From Strongylocentrotus droebachiensis (Eukaryota > Echinodermata > Echinoidea > Camarodonta > Strongylocentrotidae), in NCBI GenBank assembly GCA_035222895.1, contig JAVYIG010001044.1:248001-312000 (forward strand): a DNA stretch of 64,000 bases, written 5' to 3'. The position numbers and the translations under genes are program-made. The notes beneath the pieces are model-generated. The model made no database searches and was not told the origin of the DNA. It worked only from the letters and a program-made list of their open reading frames with translations. Below are positions 1 through 11,597 of the stretch, in pieces. Every line of letters starts with the position of its first letter. Positions within the stretch are counted from its first letter, which is position 1.

Positions 1-219
1 AAGTGACGCAATGAGGTCAAATATATTATCACATTTCTTATTTTACTATCGATAAAATACATATTCATGAGGCTCATATCCAATCAAAAAGCCGCCTCAG
101 GTGCTTATTTTGTCTTGAAATGATCCAAAAGAGGCGGAGCCTAATCCCATTCGTGTAATGGTTTCCGCGCGTGCTGCTTTCCGTCTAGTAATTATATTTA
201 AACGTCTTTGGTCGAAACG

Positions 220-348
220 CACCCAGAATTCCGCAAGTCATTCAGCGAGTTTGTCATTGCTGCTAAAGGTACTGACGCACCTTTGTTTGACGATATAGCA
301 GGAAAATGGTCAGTTCCTAGATACATTACTATCCTTTTACCATTGTAA
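220..348 (+). pseudogene. C-terminal tail fragment of a GPCR paralogue
   Basis: Reading from 220 to the TAA at 346-348, the frame encodes a tail that matches the end of the intact receptor downstream. It shares the PEFRK block (helix 8 region, intact gene residues 372-376) and, after the same spacing, the block PLFDD (391-395). Homology stops just before PEFRK, so transmembrane helix 7 with its NPxxY motif is missing. The fragment therefore cannot encode a receptor alone. The likeliest reading is the remnant of a tandem paralogue left after deletion or unequal crossing-over. A 3' exon of a gene starting outside the window is less likely, because no clear acceptor precedes it and the homology ends inside a domain. 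Confidence 0.7.
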
Positions 349-484
349 AATTGTTAATTTGATTGCAATATAGAAAAAAAGGGGAAAACGACCTCCTCTT
401 TTCAAAGTTTAAGTTTAAGGGGCGCCTAATTTACTGGCCGAAATATAAATCTTCGTCACTTTTAAATATTTTCATTGCACCAGA

Positions 485-1720
485 ATGGCAGTTCAAAGAC
501 TGGTATTAGTAGTATGTATGATGCTCACCATTCCTTCAACACCCGTTGGAGGGCAAACTGTCACTGAAACTCCATGGCTCGATCTAAAGACGTTCACGAT
601 GGATCGAGCTACCGGTACGATAAAGGACCAACCTCAAGATTGGAATTCGGAAAGGCCGTCAGCGTTTATCCCTACCGATCAATCCTCATCAAGTCCACGA
701 GCTCCGGCACAGGACATTGGGACCTCAAAAGGCCTGTCGCCACCTAGGGAATGGTCTTGGTGGTTGATTCTGCAGATGATACCGGCAGTCGTGGGTATTA
801 TTGGAAATCTCCTTGTAATTGTCATCTTGTTCCAGCGACGAAGGAAGAATCGGAACACTGACATCCTAACTGGAGCTTTGGCGACTGCCGATCTTTTAAC
901 ATCCATCTTTATGATCCCGTTTCCGATACTCAATCGCGTTCCGTCGACAATACTGGGCGAGATCTACTGCAAGATCGTGGCATCTCAGTTTCTCTTTTGG
1001 GTGTCGGTTAGCGCGTCCATTATGACACTAACGTTTATTCCCGTTGAACGATACTTCGCCGTGGTTTATCCGTTACGTTTCAAAGAATTTCTGTCCAAGA
1101 AGAGAGTCTCGAGGGCAGTACTCTTGATCTGGTTCGTGAGCTTCTTAGAACAGTCCGTTTTTCTGTTTATAGCAAGAGTAGACGCATCTGAAGAGCAATG
1201 CATAGGTTTGTACTCATCTAGACAGATGCAAATGATTATAACTACCATGCTGATTATTCTAATGTTAGTCATACCGATTGCTCTCGCTCTGATCCTGCAG
1301 GCGCTAACAGCGCGCGCTCTTCATCGACAGGCCCAGCTTCACCTAGGTGCGGACAAAGGGCTCCATAGATCCAATCCGTCTGTGCGACATTTCATTGCCA
1401 AAAGGAGAGTCTTGCAGTTGTTGTTCCTAGTAACCCTTGTCTTCATTGTTTCATGGGTACCTAGCCAGACCTTTTATCTTCTATCCAACATCGGGTTTGT
1501 CCCAGATACCACCAAGAACAGGTTTATAGAACACGCCTTGAATGTACTTGCCTGTTGCAATTCCTGCGCAAATCCATTCATCTACGCACTGCGCTACCCA
1601 GAATTTCGCAAGGCCATAAAGGAACTTTGTAATTCTGCTAGACACACCGAAGGACCATTGTTTGACGACAGAGCCGTCAATTCACCACATGGACAAACAG
1701 GAAACGTAAATAAGGTGTAA
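485..1720 (+). CDS. Single-exon rhodopsin-class (class A) GPCR
   Basis: This is a 411-residue seven-helix plasma-membrane receptor. Residues 1-24 look like a signal peptide, followed by a Ser/Thr/Pro-rich N-terminus to about 90. Class A landmarks are all visible: GN in helix 1 (107-108), LATAD in helix 2 (132-136), Cys162 at the top of helix 3 paired with Cys239 in loop 2, ERY at 188-190 in place of DRY, SWVP in helix 6 (323-326) and NPFIY in helix 7 (363-367). Then come a PEFRK helix-8 segment and a short tail. The ATG at 485 is the first that includes the signal peptide. The helix pattern resembles peptide receptors, but the ligand cannot be named. Intronless receptors of this type are known to be expanded in sea urchins, and the tail fragment just upstream fits a local tandem cluster. 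Confidence 0.93.
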   Translation: MAVQRLVLVVCMMLTIPSTPVGGQTVTETPWLDLKTFTMDRATGTIKDQPQDWNSERPSAFIPTDQSSSSPRAPAQDIGTSKGLSPPREWSWWLILQMIPAVVGIIGNLLVIVILFQRRRKNRNTDILTGALATADLLTSIFMIPFPILNRVPSTILGEIYCKIVASQFLFWVSVSASIMTLTFIPVERYFAVVYPLRFKEFLSKKRVSRAVLLIWFVSFLEQSVFLFIARVDASEEQCIGLYSSRQMQMIITTMLIILMLVIPIALALILQALTARALHRQAQLHLGADKGLHRSNPSVRHFIAKRRVLQLLFLVTLVFIVSWVPSQTFYLLSNIGFVPDTTKNRFIEHALNVLACCNSCANPFIYALRYPEFRKAIKELCNSARHTEGPLFDDRAVNSPHGQTGNVNKV

Positions 1721-2409
1721 TTGCCATGATGATCTGGTACCCATGAGTCCTAGGAAGGGTATTCTCGCAACCTATCTAAGGTTTGTCAAGTGTCAAGCAA
1801 CCTGAGTCTTCTGTTCAAAAAACTTTCATTCGGTACGGTAATTATAATGGATATACCAAATCATGAGCTAAGTGACTGCATTGGTTTTTATTTCATTTTT
1901 TTTGTAATTACAGAATTGGAGTAAAATATACGTAATGTAAAAGATGATAATTGGAGCTTCATAAAATCAAACAAAGAACAAGAATAACCAATCCCCTTCC
2001 ATTATAAGCAGTATCATGATTGTGCGCTTAGGTTATCATGAAGGTTATATTATTTGTAATCTAAATTGTTTTTACCGCATGAATGAATGTCATGTTGATA
2101 AATACTTTTGATGTTTGTTATATAAAGACTCCTAGCGCTTTATGCCAGTCACCACTTATTACTGATTTTCTTTCAGACACATTTCATTTAACGAATTATA
2201 GTACTACCATTATTAAAATCACATTCTATACATTATATCTCTTAAAATGTCTGTTCTGTCTTTATGTATCCAATCACCGACATACTCATGTCAGGTGGCT
2301 GTCGACGTTTGGTCAGTTTGGTCAAATCGTTCTAGAGGCCTTCTAGATAACAGGTTGGCAAGAATGGTCTTAAGGGCTCACCCCAGGACCCACATTAGTG
2401 ACCTTGACT
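1721..2409. other. Intergenic, downstream of GPCR
   Basis: AT-rich DNA with no convincing coding frame. It would hold the receptor's 3' UTR, but no canonical AATAAA followed by a cleavage context stands out. Confidence 0.4.
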
Positions 2410-3545
2410 TCTGCCCTTAAAGTTGAAATTCAAAGAAAATCACAAATATGCCAACTAATGTATCACTAGAAACTTGTAAGCTAACAGATGGCCATCACAC
2501 ATGTTTTAGGTCAACTACATATCGGGTGATTTATAACAATACAAATACAACCACCTCCATAGTATCTGGGATATACGAGAGATTCGCCAGAAAAATAACG
2601 ATGTTTTAATGACGTCACATAATGGACAAATACTGCCCAAGCAGACGACATCCCATAAAGAATGAACATAATTGCAAAGCTATTATTAGTCAAATTATAA
2701 TGAGTTAAGTGTATATAAGTGTGATGGCATTTATTTCAAACCATTCAAAAGGGGATATGAAACCGATTCTAAAATCTTTTGTGTGTAAATACACAGGATA
2801 GGGGTTAATTAACAATCAAAGAAACCAGACTTTCAAATTGAAACCCCCATTTAAGGACGGCATTTGTTCCCTCTTGAAACGCCAAACATACCGCAGTGTG
2901 TGCAGCTGAATATACAATGGCGTCTTATTTTGTTTACAGGCGACAGATTCCTTTATTTTTGTATCGCTGCATTTGTCATCAAAATAAAACCATGCGCAGG
3001 GTTTAGAGTGAGGCAAGAGCTTATACATTTAGCCTGACGGTAGTGAAGTAAGAGAAAGAACTCAAAAGAAGACGAAAAAACAAGCACTGAAAATGTGTGA
3101 GATGTCATGGGACATCGTCTGCTTGTGCAAATCATTTCCATCCTGTGATCTCACACATCTCAGCAGCGTTCGGAGAGCTCTCACTATGAATATAACTGAC
3201 ACAGAAAGCGGACAAAATATACAGTTCCTCAGGTAGACAAAGGAACATCCCTTCACTGCTATTATGCAAAAAGGTGAATATGCATGTGACACCTGTTCTA
3301 CACATTTTTACATAATAGCAGTGAAGGGATGTTCCTTTGTCTACCTGAGGAACTGTATATTTTGTCCGCTTTCTTTGTCAGTCATATTCATAGTGGATCT
3401 TCAGGTGCTATACTGGGCTGTATTTAAGCGTTTTGTCAGTTGTAATAATCATCACTTCGAATATTTCCAAGCATTGAATTTTGATAACCTTGTCGAATCA
3501 AAGTTTCAACTTTGCAATAATGAAAATAAAGTTAGTTTTTAAAAT
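2410..3545 (+). repeat. 1.1-kb dispersed repeat, copy 1
   Basis: This matches 23768-24690 in inverted orientation over almost its whole length. Shared landmarks include the stretch around 2500-2560 against 24560-24610, and the end near 3500-3545 against 23770-23820. Both ends carry CTTAAAG-like termini, as in a short inverted-repeat transposon. This copy has an extra 214-bp foldback at 3182-3395 that copy 2 lacks. Short open frames in it are shared by both copies but show no recognisable protein. Confidence 0.8.
3182..3395. mobile_element. Foldback (palindromic) MITE nested in the repeat
   Basis: Two arms of about 80 bases (3182-3265 and 3313-3395) are near-perfect reverse complements around a loop of about 45 bases containing CATGTGACACCTG. 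The outer ends are CACTATGAATAT and its complement. Copy 2 of the host repeat (near 23912) has the uninterrupted site, and the flanks GCTCT (3177-3181) and GATCT (3396-3400) fit a 5-bp target duplication with one change. Related loops occur near 11930, 12475 and 36250. Confidence 0.85.
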
Positions 3546-3631
3546 CAATGAATATCTACTTTAAGTGGAAAGATCTCTCTTCTAGATAGCACCTTCACAG
3601 GACGTGTGAAGTATTCAAATGTGTCAATAAC

Positions 3632-3870
3632 ATGGCTCCCTTTACCTTAATATGTGAACGGTTTCTAAAGCCTCTTTATAATGTACGAAGAAGATCAAAT
3701 GCGGCATTTCAAGTAGCAGGTGCTCCTTTGGTAAATAATAGTTATAAGCGTACATGTAGGAACTATAGGGAATGGAACAACCTCAAAACAGAACAAAGAC
3801 AGACTATGGCCTTAGCGTCTTTCAGGGCCTCCTCTAGAAAGAAAAAAATGCTGCCCTCTTCAGTTTGCAC
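3632..3870 (+). pseudogene. Possible LINE RT C-terminal relic
   Basis: The frame from 3632 holds a segment of the type NSYKR...YREWNNL...LASFR. This resembles the conserved tail of LINE reverse transcriptases, where a basic block is followed by (R/K)xWNxLP and then SF(K/R). No catalytic RT motif is present and the frame soon runs into AT-rich DNA. It is probably a 5'-truncated, decayed LINE insertion. The match rests on one short motif. Confidence 0.4.
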
Positions 3871-3879
3871 CCGTCTTTC

Positions 3880-6800
3880 GACTGCCTTTAGTTTTTGCCT
3901 AGTATTTTATATATATTTTTTTGTTTTAGCTTACTGTATTATTGTTTAATGTGATTTTTACATCCACTTTGTGATCCATAAGTTATTTTTTCCTTCAGAG
4001 TCTGTTTTTCATGAATTATTCTCATCCTGCCTTTTATTTGTCCTATACCTATACCCCTTTAATAACTTCCCGCCGTTTTTTTTTTTTCACTTTTTAGTTA
4101 ACGTTCTCTCCCATTCGCCCTTTCTTCTTTCACTTTTCTTCTTTTTATTTCGTTGTATTCATTTTAAATATCCTACCTTCTGTATACATTTCTGTCAGTT
4201 TCTCTCCCTATTTCACTTTTTAAGAAAAGTCATTTGAATGTCACTTTCTCACATATACACTGTTGCTCATTGCTTTGTCACTGAACCATGACTGTACGCA
4301 GCGGGGGCTAGGGTAGGGGGCAGTTTCCATAAATTAAAAAAAAAAACAGAAAATGCAATAAATATTCAATAATTTATTGCATTTTACCCCGGTCCCCAAC
4401 ATAAAAAAATCCTCTGGACGGCCATGCATTATGGCTCAAGGCATGGGCACACAGAAGATTTTTTTCAAGATTTGACTTTTATCTTGATATCGAGGATTTA
4501 GTTATTTCTTACCATCCGCTGTATATTCCTGTCACTCCTTTGTAACTCTTCTTTTTTCCCTCTCTTTTGTCCCTCTCTTTTTCTCTGTTTTATCCTTCTC
4601 TCTCTCTTTCTCTATTTCTCTTTCTTTATCTCTCTGTCTCCTTCTTTCACTATCTCTTTCTCTATCTCTCTCCCTTGTCTATCCATCTCAAGCTCTCTCA
4701 ACACTCACGTCTTTTCTTCTCTCTTCATGTCTCTTTCTAAAAAAAACTCTTTTCATCGCCTTTTGTTTCTCCTCGCTCTCCCTCTCCCCTTCATCCTTGT
4801 TGTATATTTACTTTTCCCTCTATCGTCATATTTTACCTTATTCAGTTCAACAATGTCTCATTGATTTTAATGCCTATTTCTTGTCCTTTCTATGCGGGTT
4901 GCTTTTATTCTATTCCTGATACTTCAATAATGCCTTTTTTTTTGTCAATGTCCATCTTGAAATGTCCATCTTGTAAACTTTCGCAATTCTGCCTTGCTGC
5001 CGCGAGTAAACCATTTTGAATGAATGAGAAAAAGGCCCATTATGAAATTGGAAATGGATTCGAAATTGCGAAATTAAGAAAGGGTTCATAATTATGTCCG
5101 AATCAAAATGTAAAAAGTTCATGATTTTTACGGTCCATAATTTCGAAAACCAAATGGACCGGACTATTTATTATTGATAGTTTGTCTCCCTTCCTTATGA
5201 CACGTTTTGTAATCTTGATACAGTTCATCTTCTCTTTCTTTAAAAATGAAGTTTCTTTTCTAATCGCTTTTTAAAAGACTTTTTGAATTTGGCCGCTTTT
5301 TAAAGACTAAGAATTAAGACGTGCGCTGGCCAGACAATTATTGATATTTCTATCTTTCCTTCTGAAACACGCACTTGTATTCTCGACATAGCCTCTGTTT
5401 TCTTGTTCTTTTTAATAGAGCTATAGAATTTCGCTTTTCACTCAACATATTTACAGAAAATCATTTAATAAAAAGCTATATGACAATAGATGCTTCATCG
5501 TCTTGCTTGCCGTTGACATGTTTGTTTTTATTATCTATTCAGTCCCCAAATAACTGATAGAGATGTACGTTAGATTTACATTTTCTAAATTTTTCGAAAA
5601 ACAAAGTACCCCTGATTTCTAGACTGAACTCTATCTTTCAATCGCAACTCATCAGAACTTGAAAACATGACGGCGGCATATTATAATATAATATAAATAC
5701 TATCTGTCTCGCCTCGACTTGACAAAGATAATATTATCTCCCTCACCTCGACTTGACAAAGATAATATTTTGGCAGGCATATTTAAAAACAGTTTATTTT
5801 GGCCAATCAGATGGCAGGATTAGGAAAGATTCTTAAAGTAAGGTATATAATAGGATTGATATCATTGAAGCATAACAAAAAACAAAAAAAATATATGATT
5901 TGGATATTATAAACAATAGGCGAGCCAGTAATTTAAAATAGCAAATCTTATGTTGTTACCAAAATTATTTTTTTGAATATAAAAATACAAGGCATCTAAT
6001 CCATTTACATGCAGGGTGCATCTACATGAAGTGATCCCACAGATGAAGGCATATCAGAAAAGAATGACATATTTGTCTCCAGTGACTAGTTGTTGTTGTT
6101 GTTGTTGTTGGGTTTATAAGGCTGTCCAATCTGAACAGATTATTTCCGCCAGGCTATACTGTTTTTTCGATTTATTTATCAGTGATGATAAGATGGCGCT
6201 GTTTCTTTTGCTCTGACAAATTAGATTCTAGTTTAAATAATAAAGGTATCGTTTGGCCGGGTGTACATCCACATGCTCAGAGTAGATTGGTATGTTTCGG
6301 AGTATATGGATATATTATGTTTCAGTAAACTGATACGGTTCGGTGTATACACGTAATTATATGTTGTTATACATTCAAGAGTCAATGATTGTCTTTATGT
6401 TTTTTGTTTATGTACGCAAATGCCTTATATTCCCAAATGACTGTATGGAAATCACAGAAGATGAAGGGAAATTTACAAACCTTTAATAACTGTCAAATGA
6501 ATAACAATTTCGTAACTTTAAACTTTTTGAGGGCCTCATATATTTCTTGTGTGGGCAATGAGCTCAGCAAATATGATAACTTGATATTCTTGATATTAAT
6601 CATCATCTTAATCACCATCAGCAAACATCATTAGCAATCATCATAATCATCATCCTCATCGTCATCATCACTATCATCACCATCATTAACTTCATTGTCA
6701 TCATCTCCGTATGCCTGTCAGAATATTAGAATCCTATAAAGTTAAAGAATAATATAGAATGAAAATGTTTGACTTCGTGGTTGTGTTTTTAAACCTTTCA

Positions 6801-9404
6801 TAACTCTAAAGAAACTTAACATCTACCAGTTTAAAAGGACAGCCTTCAAATGAGAACAAACATCCTCCGAGCAATATATTTTCATGGTTTAACAAATAAG
6901 AAATGTTCTTAGATTTTGCTCCCATCATGTTCATACGATAGCAAACAGCACTGCCAGTTTCTGTGGCAAAAGATGCAAAAATGGCTTACAGAACGTCACA
7001 GTTTATTCGTTACTCAACATGTCGATCAATACAAACGTAATATCTTCCAATTACGTACTGCATATGACTGGCTGTCAATGCGGGAGCTTCGCCCATTTCT
7101 TTGTTCAAAATGTATCTCCTGTCATGCCCGTCTAGCCAAAAAGATCGTTGGCAGATGGAACAAATATTGTCATTGGCCCGAGCCCCCTCCTCTGGGGGAA
7201 AAACAGGTAAAAACAGGTAATTGTTATCTTAATTTTGAGACGGCCCCTCCCCTGGTGCTCAAGGGGGGGGGGGGGGGTGCGATCTTCAAATTTTAAGGGG
7301 CCAAACAAATAGTGCATATCGGAGATCTAGAGGTTTTTGGGGTGGAGCTTAGCAAGTTTGAGAAACAAATATTTCAAAAAACATTTAAAAATCTCATATT
7401 ACTCCGATTGTCTCATTTTCGCTCGCTGGAACATTGCCAGCACAAACCACTGACCTCTACCTCTTGGACGGATCATCGCCCATTCCCATTCACTATACGT
7501 TACGTACTAAAAGGCTGTATTGTCTGACCGTTCATGAATATTCATGTTTTTCTTACCTCGGCAAAATGTTTGCTTTTACTAAATGGAAAAATGACGGTGG
7601 GAGGTTGGATGAAATAGACATAATGAACCAAGCAGAAGTGATCTATAATAATTCATGCTTCTTACCCTTCGTGTGCTTGATCTATAATCTTAAAATCGCT
7701 TGGCAAACTGAGTCCAAAGTTCGACTTGTTTCACATGTGTATTATAGGCAATGACGAGCTTGCAACCTATTTTGATCAAATTACGGTGGCTGAACTTTCA
7801 AAAGTCAATGGGACATGAGGGTTCCAATGAAAGAGCTAGTGATAACGTAAGTCGGGGTGGATGTGCTTTTCGTTTAAACAAAAAAAAGAATTTTTAACGA
7901 TTTTTGTTTTGGTACAATTCCATAGGGTAACATGTATGGCTGCTGACTCTGACGATAGGGGGCGTTGTGAAATGAGACTAAACGGAGCTATATGTATGAA
8001 ACAAATTCAGAAGTTTACATATCAAAATATGAGATGTATGCAGGACTGCACACCAGCAGGAATACACTTGTATTTCGATGTCATGGGCCCTTTAAGTTAA
8101 TAAAATGGTTACTGAAGCGTAACACTCTTCAATAATTAAAAGTTGAGCATATATCTGTTAATTGTGAGTATGTAACACAACAAAGTTGGGCATTGCTTTT
8201 ATCTAACTACTTTTTCCCACATGTTATAAACTATTACATTACTTAACTATTGTCATAAATTAGAAATATTTGATTTATGGGTTAACAATATTATATACAA
8301 AATTAATTCACATTTTTGGAAACTTTAGTTGTTAAGCTTTAAAGGGATAGTTGAGTTTTGTTGCAGAGGGCGCTACACAACTATTTTTTTTGTGAGATAA
8401 TGAAAAACTGAGTGTCAAATTTGAAATAACATACACTTTACATGACAAAATCATCTTTTAAAAAAAATCTAAATCGGTTCAAAGACGGCTGAAATATCCA
8501 TAAATATAACCATTTCTAATATTTGTGTACTTCCACAAATATTAGATAATTTGAACCAGCCGTTGAAAAAAAACGAACAAGCGCCTTATACGCTATATTA
8601 CAACCAATGCCGGTGTTAGCGTTTGCGTCTTGGTTATAATACGCAAAACCAGCCGGCCCATCTATTGTTATAATTAATTAATTAACAGTCACTGTATCTT
8701 TTTTAAAGTAGAGCTGAATAGGTATGATTGTATTGGCTAAATTTCACACATATTGGGGTCTTAAATTACCTTCATAGCAATTGTAGGTCCTTAAAGGGCA
8801 CTAGAAATGTCATTAATAAGAATAAAAGAAATAATCATGCACTTTGAAGGCATTTGCGGTTTGAAACGAGAACTCAATATATATTTTTTTACAATTAATT
8901 CACGTTTTTTTTATAATCACACTAAAAATGAAATATAACTTTGATATTGCTAACGGATCGCTTTTCATCAGCTTTGATGGCAACAAAAGATCTTGCAACT
9001 CATTCCAAGTCGGTCTTTCATTTATTGAAAGTGTATTTTAAATTGCGATATCTAGTTATAAAAGTGATTTTTTGCTTTAAGTTGATTTTTTGAATATTGT
9101 ATAGCATCGATGGAACCCCTAGCAAAGGAAAATATTTGTTGGTGAGTGGTACAGTTTAAGGCACTCTTTAAAAATGTAATATTGCTTAGCCAAATAATAG
9201 ATCAATTGGTCGGAGAGTGGCATTGGTTTTCATAAAATTCCTTAAAATAGGCCACTTAATCATTAACCAATTAAAAACAAAGATCATATGAAAAAGTTTT
9301 TATTTTAAATTTCAGAATAAGAAATTTATCTTGAGGTTGCCATTCTAGTCAAGCCTTTCTTATGTTGGTGGTCACTTGCACTTTTCCGCAGATTGTTAGA
9401 ATAA
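3880..9404. other. Gene-poor AT-rich stretch
   Basis: No credible gene was found. It holds a pyrimidine-rich tract (4552-4735), a short dispersed word at 4380-4450 that recurs at 40845-40925, a two-copy 36-bp tandem repeat (5703-5770), a GTT run (6085-6108), an ATC-rich tract (6605-6710) and a G/C-homopolymer patch at 7180-7310 that may be a decayed hAT-like insertion. The open frames here (for example 6916-7296 and 7434-7754) show no domain, no conserved motif and no splice context. Confidence 0.5.
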
Positions 9405-10697
9405 TATAGGATTTCCCAGCCAAATTCGCGAGTTTGTCATTCAAATTAATTTGTCTTGCGTTCAAATTCGATGGTTTTAGTGCAGTCAGGTATATCTCGG
9501 GTTTTTATTCCCTTTTCTAGTTTTCAAATCTATGGAATTTTAGTTAGAATCTACGTATGTTTCATTCAAATTAATGAACAATGTGCTTCTTTCGCTATTC
9601 GGTCATTCGATTTGGCGCAACACGATTTTCTGACAACGCGACGGTGTACTTCTAGCATTCTAATTCATTTGTAGCATTTAAATTAGCACTTTGTGCACTT
9701 AAATTGATGGTCAATATACATTTCTCGATTATTACACACTTTTTATAGCTCATTCTTTTTCTTTCAAGATTGTTTTTTCATGTGTATTTCATCATATTTC
9801 ATGTTCTTGCATGTATACACTTATACTTATTAGATTTATCTGATATTCATCAGCATTTAAGTTTGATTGTTAAGAGAAAAAAAAACGACTTGCGTCTACG
9901 GACCTGATGGTCTCAGTATATTTGTAAATGTTCATGTAAGGAAGTTGTTTGTCTTATGTTTCATCATAAATTTATCATAATTTCATTATGGAAGAAGGGT
10001 ACAATATTGTGACTGGGGTAGGGACTAGAGTCAACAATTTGAACATGATTCATTATTTAGCCATGTCTTTAGCCATCGATCTGTTGGCGGGCAAGTAAAC
10101 TATGAAACTCTAAAAGAAAAACAGAGGGGTGTGCTGGGTATAAGATATGATGTGAATTACTTTTGTAAAAGTCCGAGTCTGTAGTAAAAAGGGGCGATTG
10201 AGGGTACCCCCACCTTTCCCGGGTATATGAACATGTCCGTGCAGAAATGCCATATCCCTTGATTTCGCCCCTTCTTTACTTTATGTCTGACTACACCCAT
10301 CTGCATTGTCCTGAAATAAATAAATGGAATAACGGCTTAGACCCCCAATGGCAAATCATGCATTTTAACTGCATTATTTAAAAACTGTAAAAGTTTGTTG
10401 CAATTCTTCCCCCTAACATTCTAAACTTGAATACAAATATTACGAATACGAATGACAGGTGTTAATTTGAATGATAAAAATTACGCTTCGACAAGTGAAT
10501 ATTAATTTGAATGCTAGTTGAGCAGTTTCTAAATTGAATGACAGATCTATGAAACCCTTCGACCAAAATCCTAAATTAAATACAATAACTGGAAAATTGA
10601 ATGATAATTGGCATGGCAAAGCCGATCTGCGCTAACTTAAATGCAAAGTAAATGAATTCGAATGACAAACGCGCGAATTTGGCCGGGAAATCCTATA
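9405..10697. mobile_element. 1.29-kb TIR element with motif-packed ends
   Basis: The terminal inverted repeats are more than 45 bp long with about four mismatches. Both begin TATAGGATTTCCC, then GCCAAATTCGCG, then GTTTGTCATTC. If the leading TA is the target duplication, the flanks are TA/TA. Next to each end lies a zone with seven or eight copies of a word like TCATTCAAATT. They read forward in 9436-9710 and as AATTTGAATGA in 10450-10670. No transposase frame is visible, so it is non-autonomous. Superfamily unassigned. Confidence 0.85.
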
Positions 10698-10889
10698 CTT
10701 TAATACTATATTATAGACACAGCACCGGACTAATGTCCTTTTGCAAGGCATTAATCTATATTTGCTACTATATACCCAGGAGAGAAATCGGGACCTGGTA
10801 GGATAACGAAAACGTTTGTGTTTGAATTTTATTAGTAAACTTCATTCATATACATGAACATTTTGTTTCACAATACATTGTTTGTAAAT

Positions 10890-11050
10890 GCCATATGCCC
10901 TTATGGTAACCATATGGTAGGAACTCACTTCGGGGAGTGGAGCTGGTGCATATTGTGTACGAATGATGCCGATGACCGGGGTAATAATATCTGTAAAGCG
11001 CTTAGAGACGGTATGTCGTATTAAGCGTACATAAAACCAGATTATTATAT
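10890..11050 (+). repeat. Short dispersed repeat with AAGCGC motif
   Basis: The segment around 10985-11045 contains GTAAAGCGCTTAGAGACG and then TATTAAGCG. This resembles short interspersed repeats with an AAGCGC core. A related AAAGCGCACGTATCCAAC segment lies at 29833. No polymerase III boxes could be assigned with confidence. Confidence 0.35.
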
Positions 11051-11597
11051 AAATACTAAGTTAGTTATTACATGTAAATCACATTTTCACATGATTTTTT
11101 TGTTAATGTTTCCATATTTGTATTATACATTACGTTTATGTGTTTTTTGTTTCTCAAGTTAATATTGTGTTTGGAAAAAATGTGAAAAATTAAATAAGAT
11201 CAAATGAGACTTGCAGTTTAAAATATAAGCATATGTATGACAAATATTACATTTCAATTTGTATGTACTGATTTCATTTGTTCATTTATTTCCATCTCCA
11301 TAGGTCATAGATCATTACAATATGATACATAAAAAAATACATGCTAACAGTATCAAAGAGACCAAATTTACCAGTCGTAAATGAGAAAAAGGGAACTAAA
11401 ATTAGGCCAAAAGGCCTTGTAAAATAAGTTCCCTGAAAGTAAAGTTTAAAATTATCATTTGTTTTTTTCAACTTATTCTGTTCCTGATGATATCAATTTC
11501 TATACTTTTATTGTAGAAGTTTAAACCAATTATTGCATTATTCGAATTGACATGACAAAGTTTCCTCGGTGGTAGAGAGAGTATTGCATAGTGATAG

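Noticed and set aside
7132..7317. Proline-rich peptide
   Set aside because: Translation of C/G homopolymers in a probable decayed MITE.
6916..7754. Possible two-frame gene
   Set aside because: No motif, no splice context, and it runs through a G homopolymer typical of the local MITE remnants.
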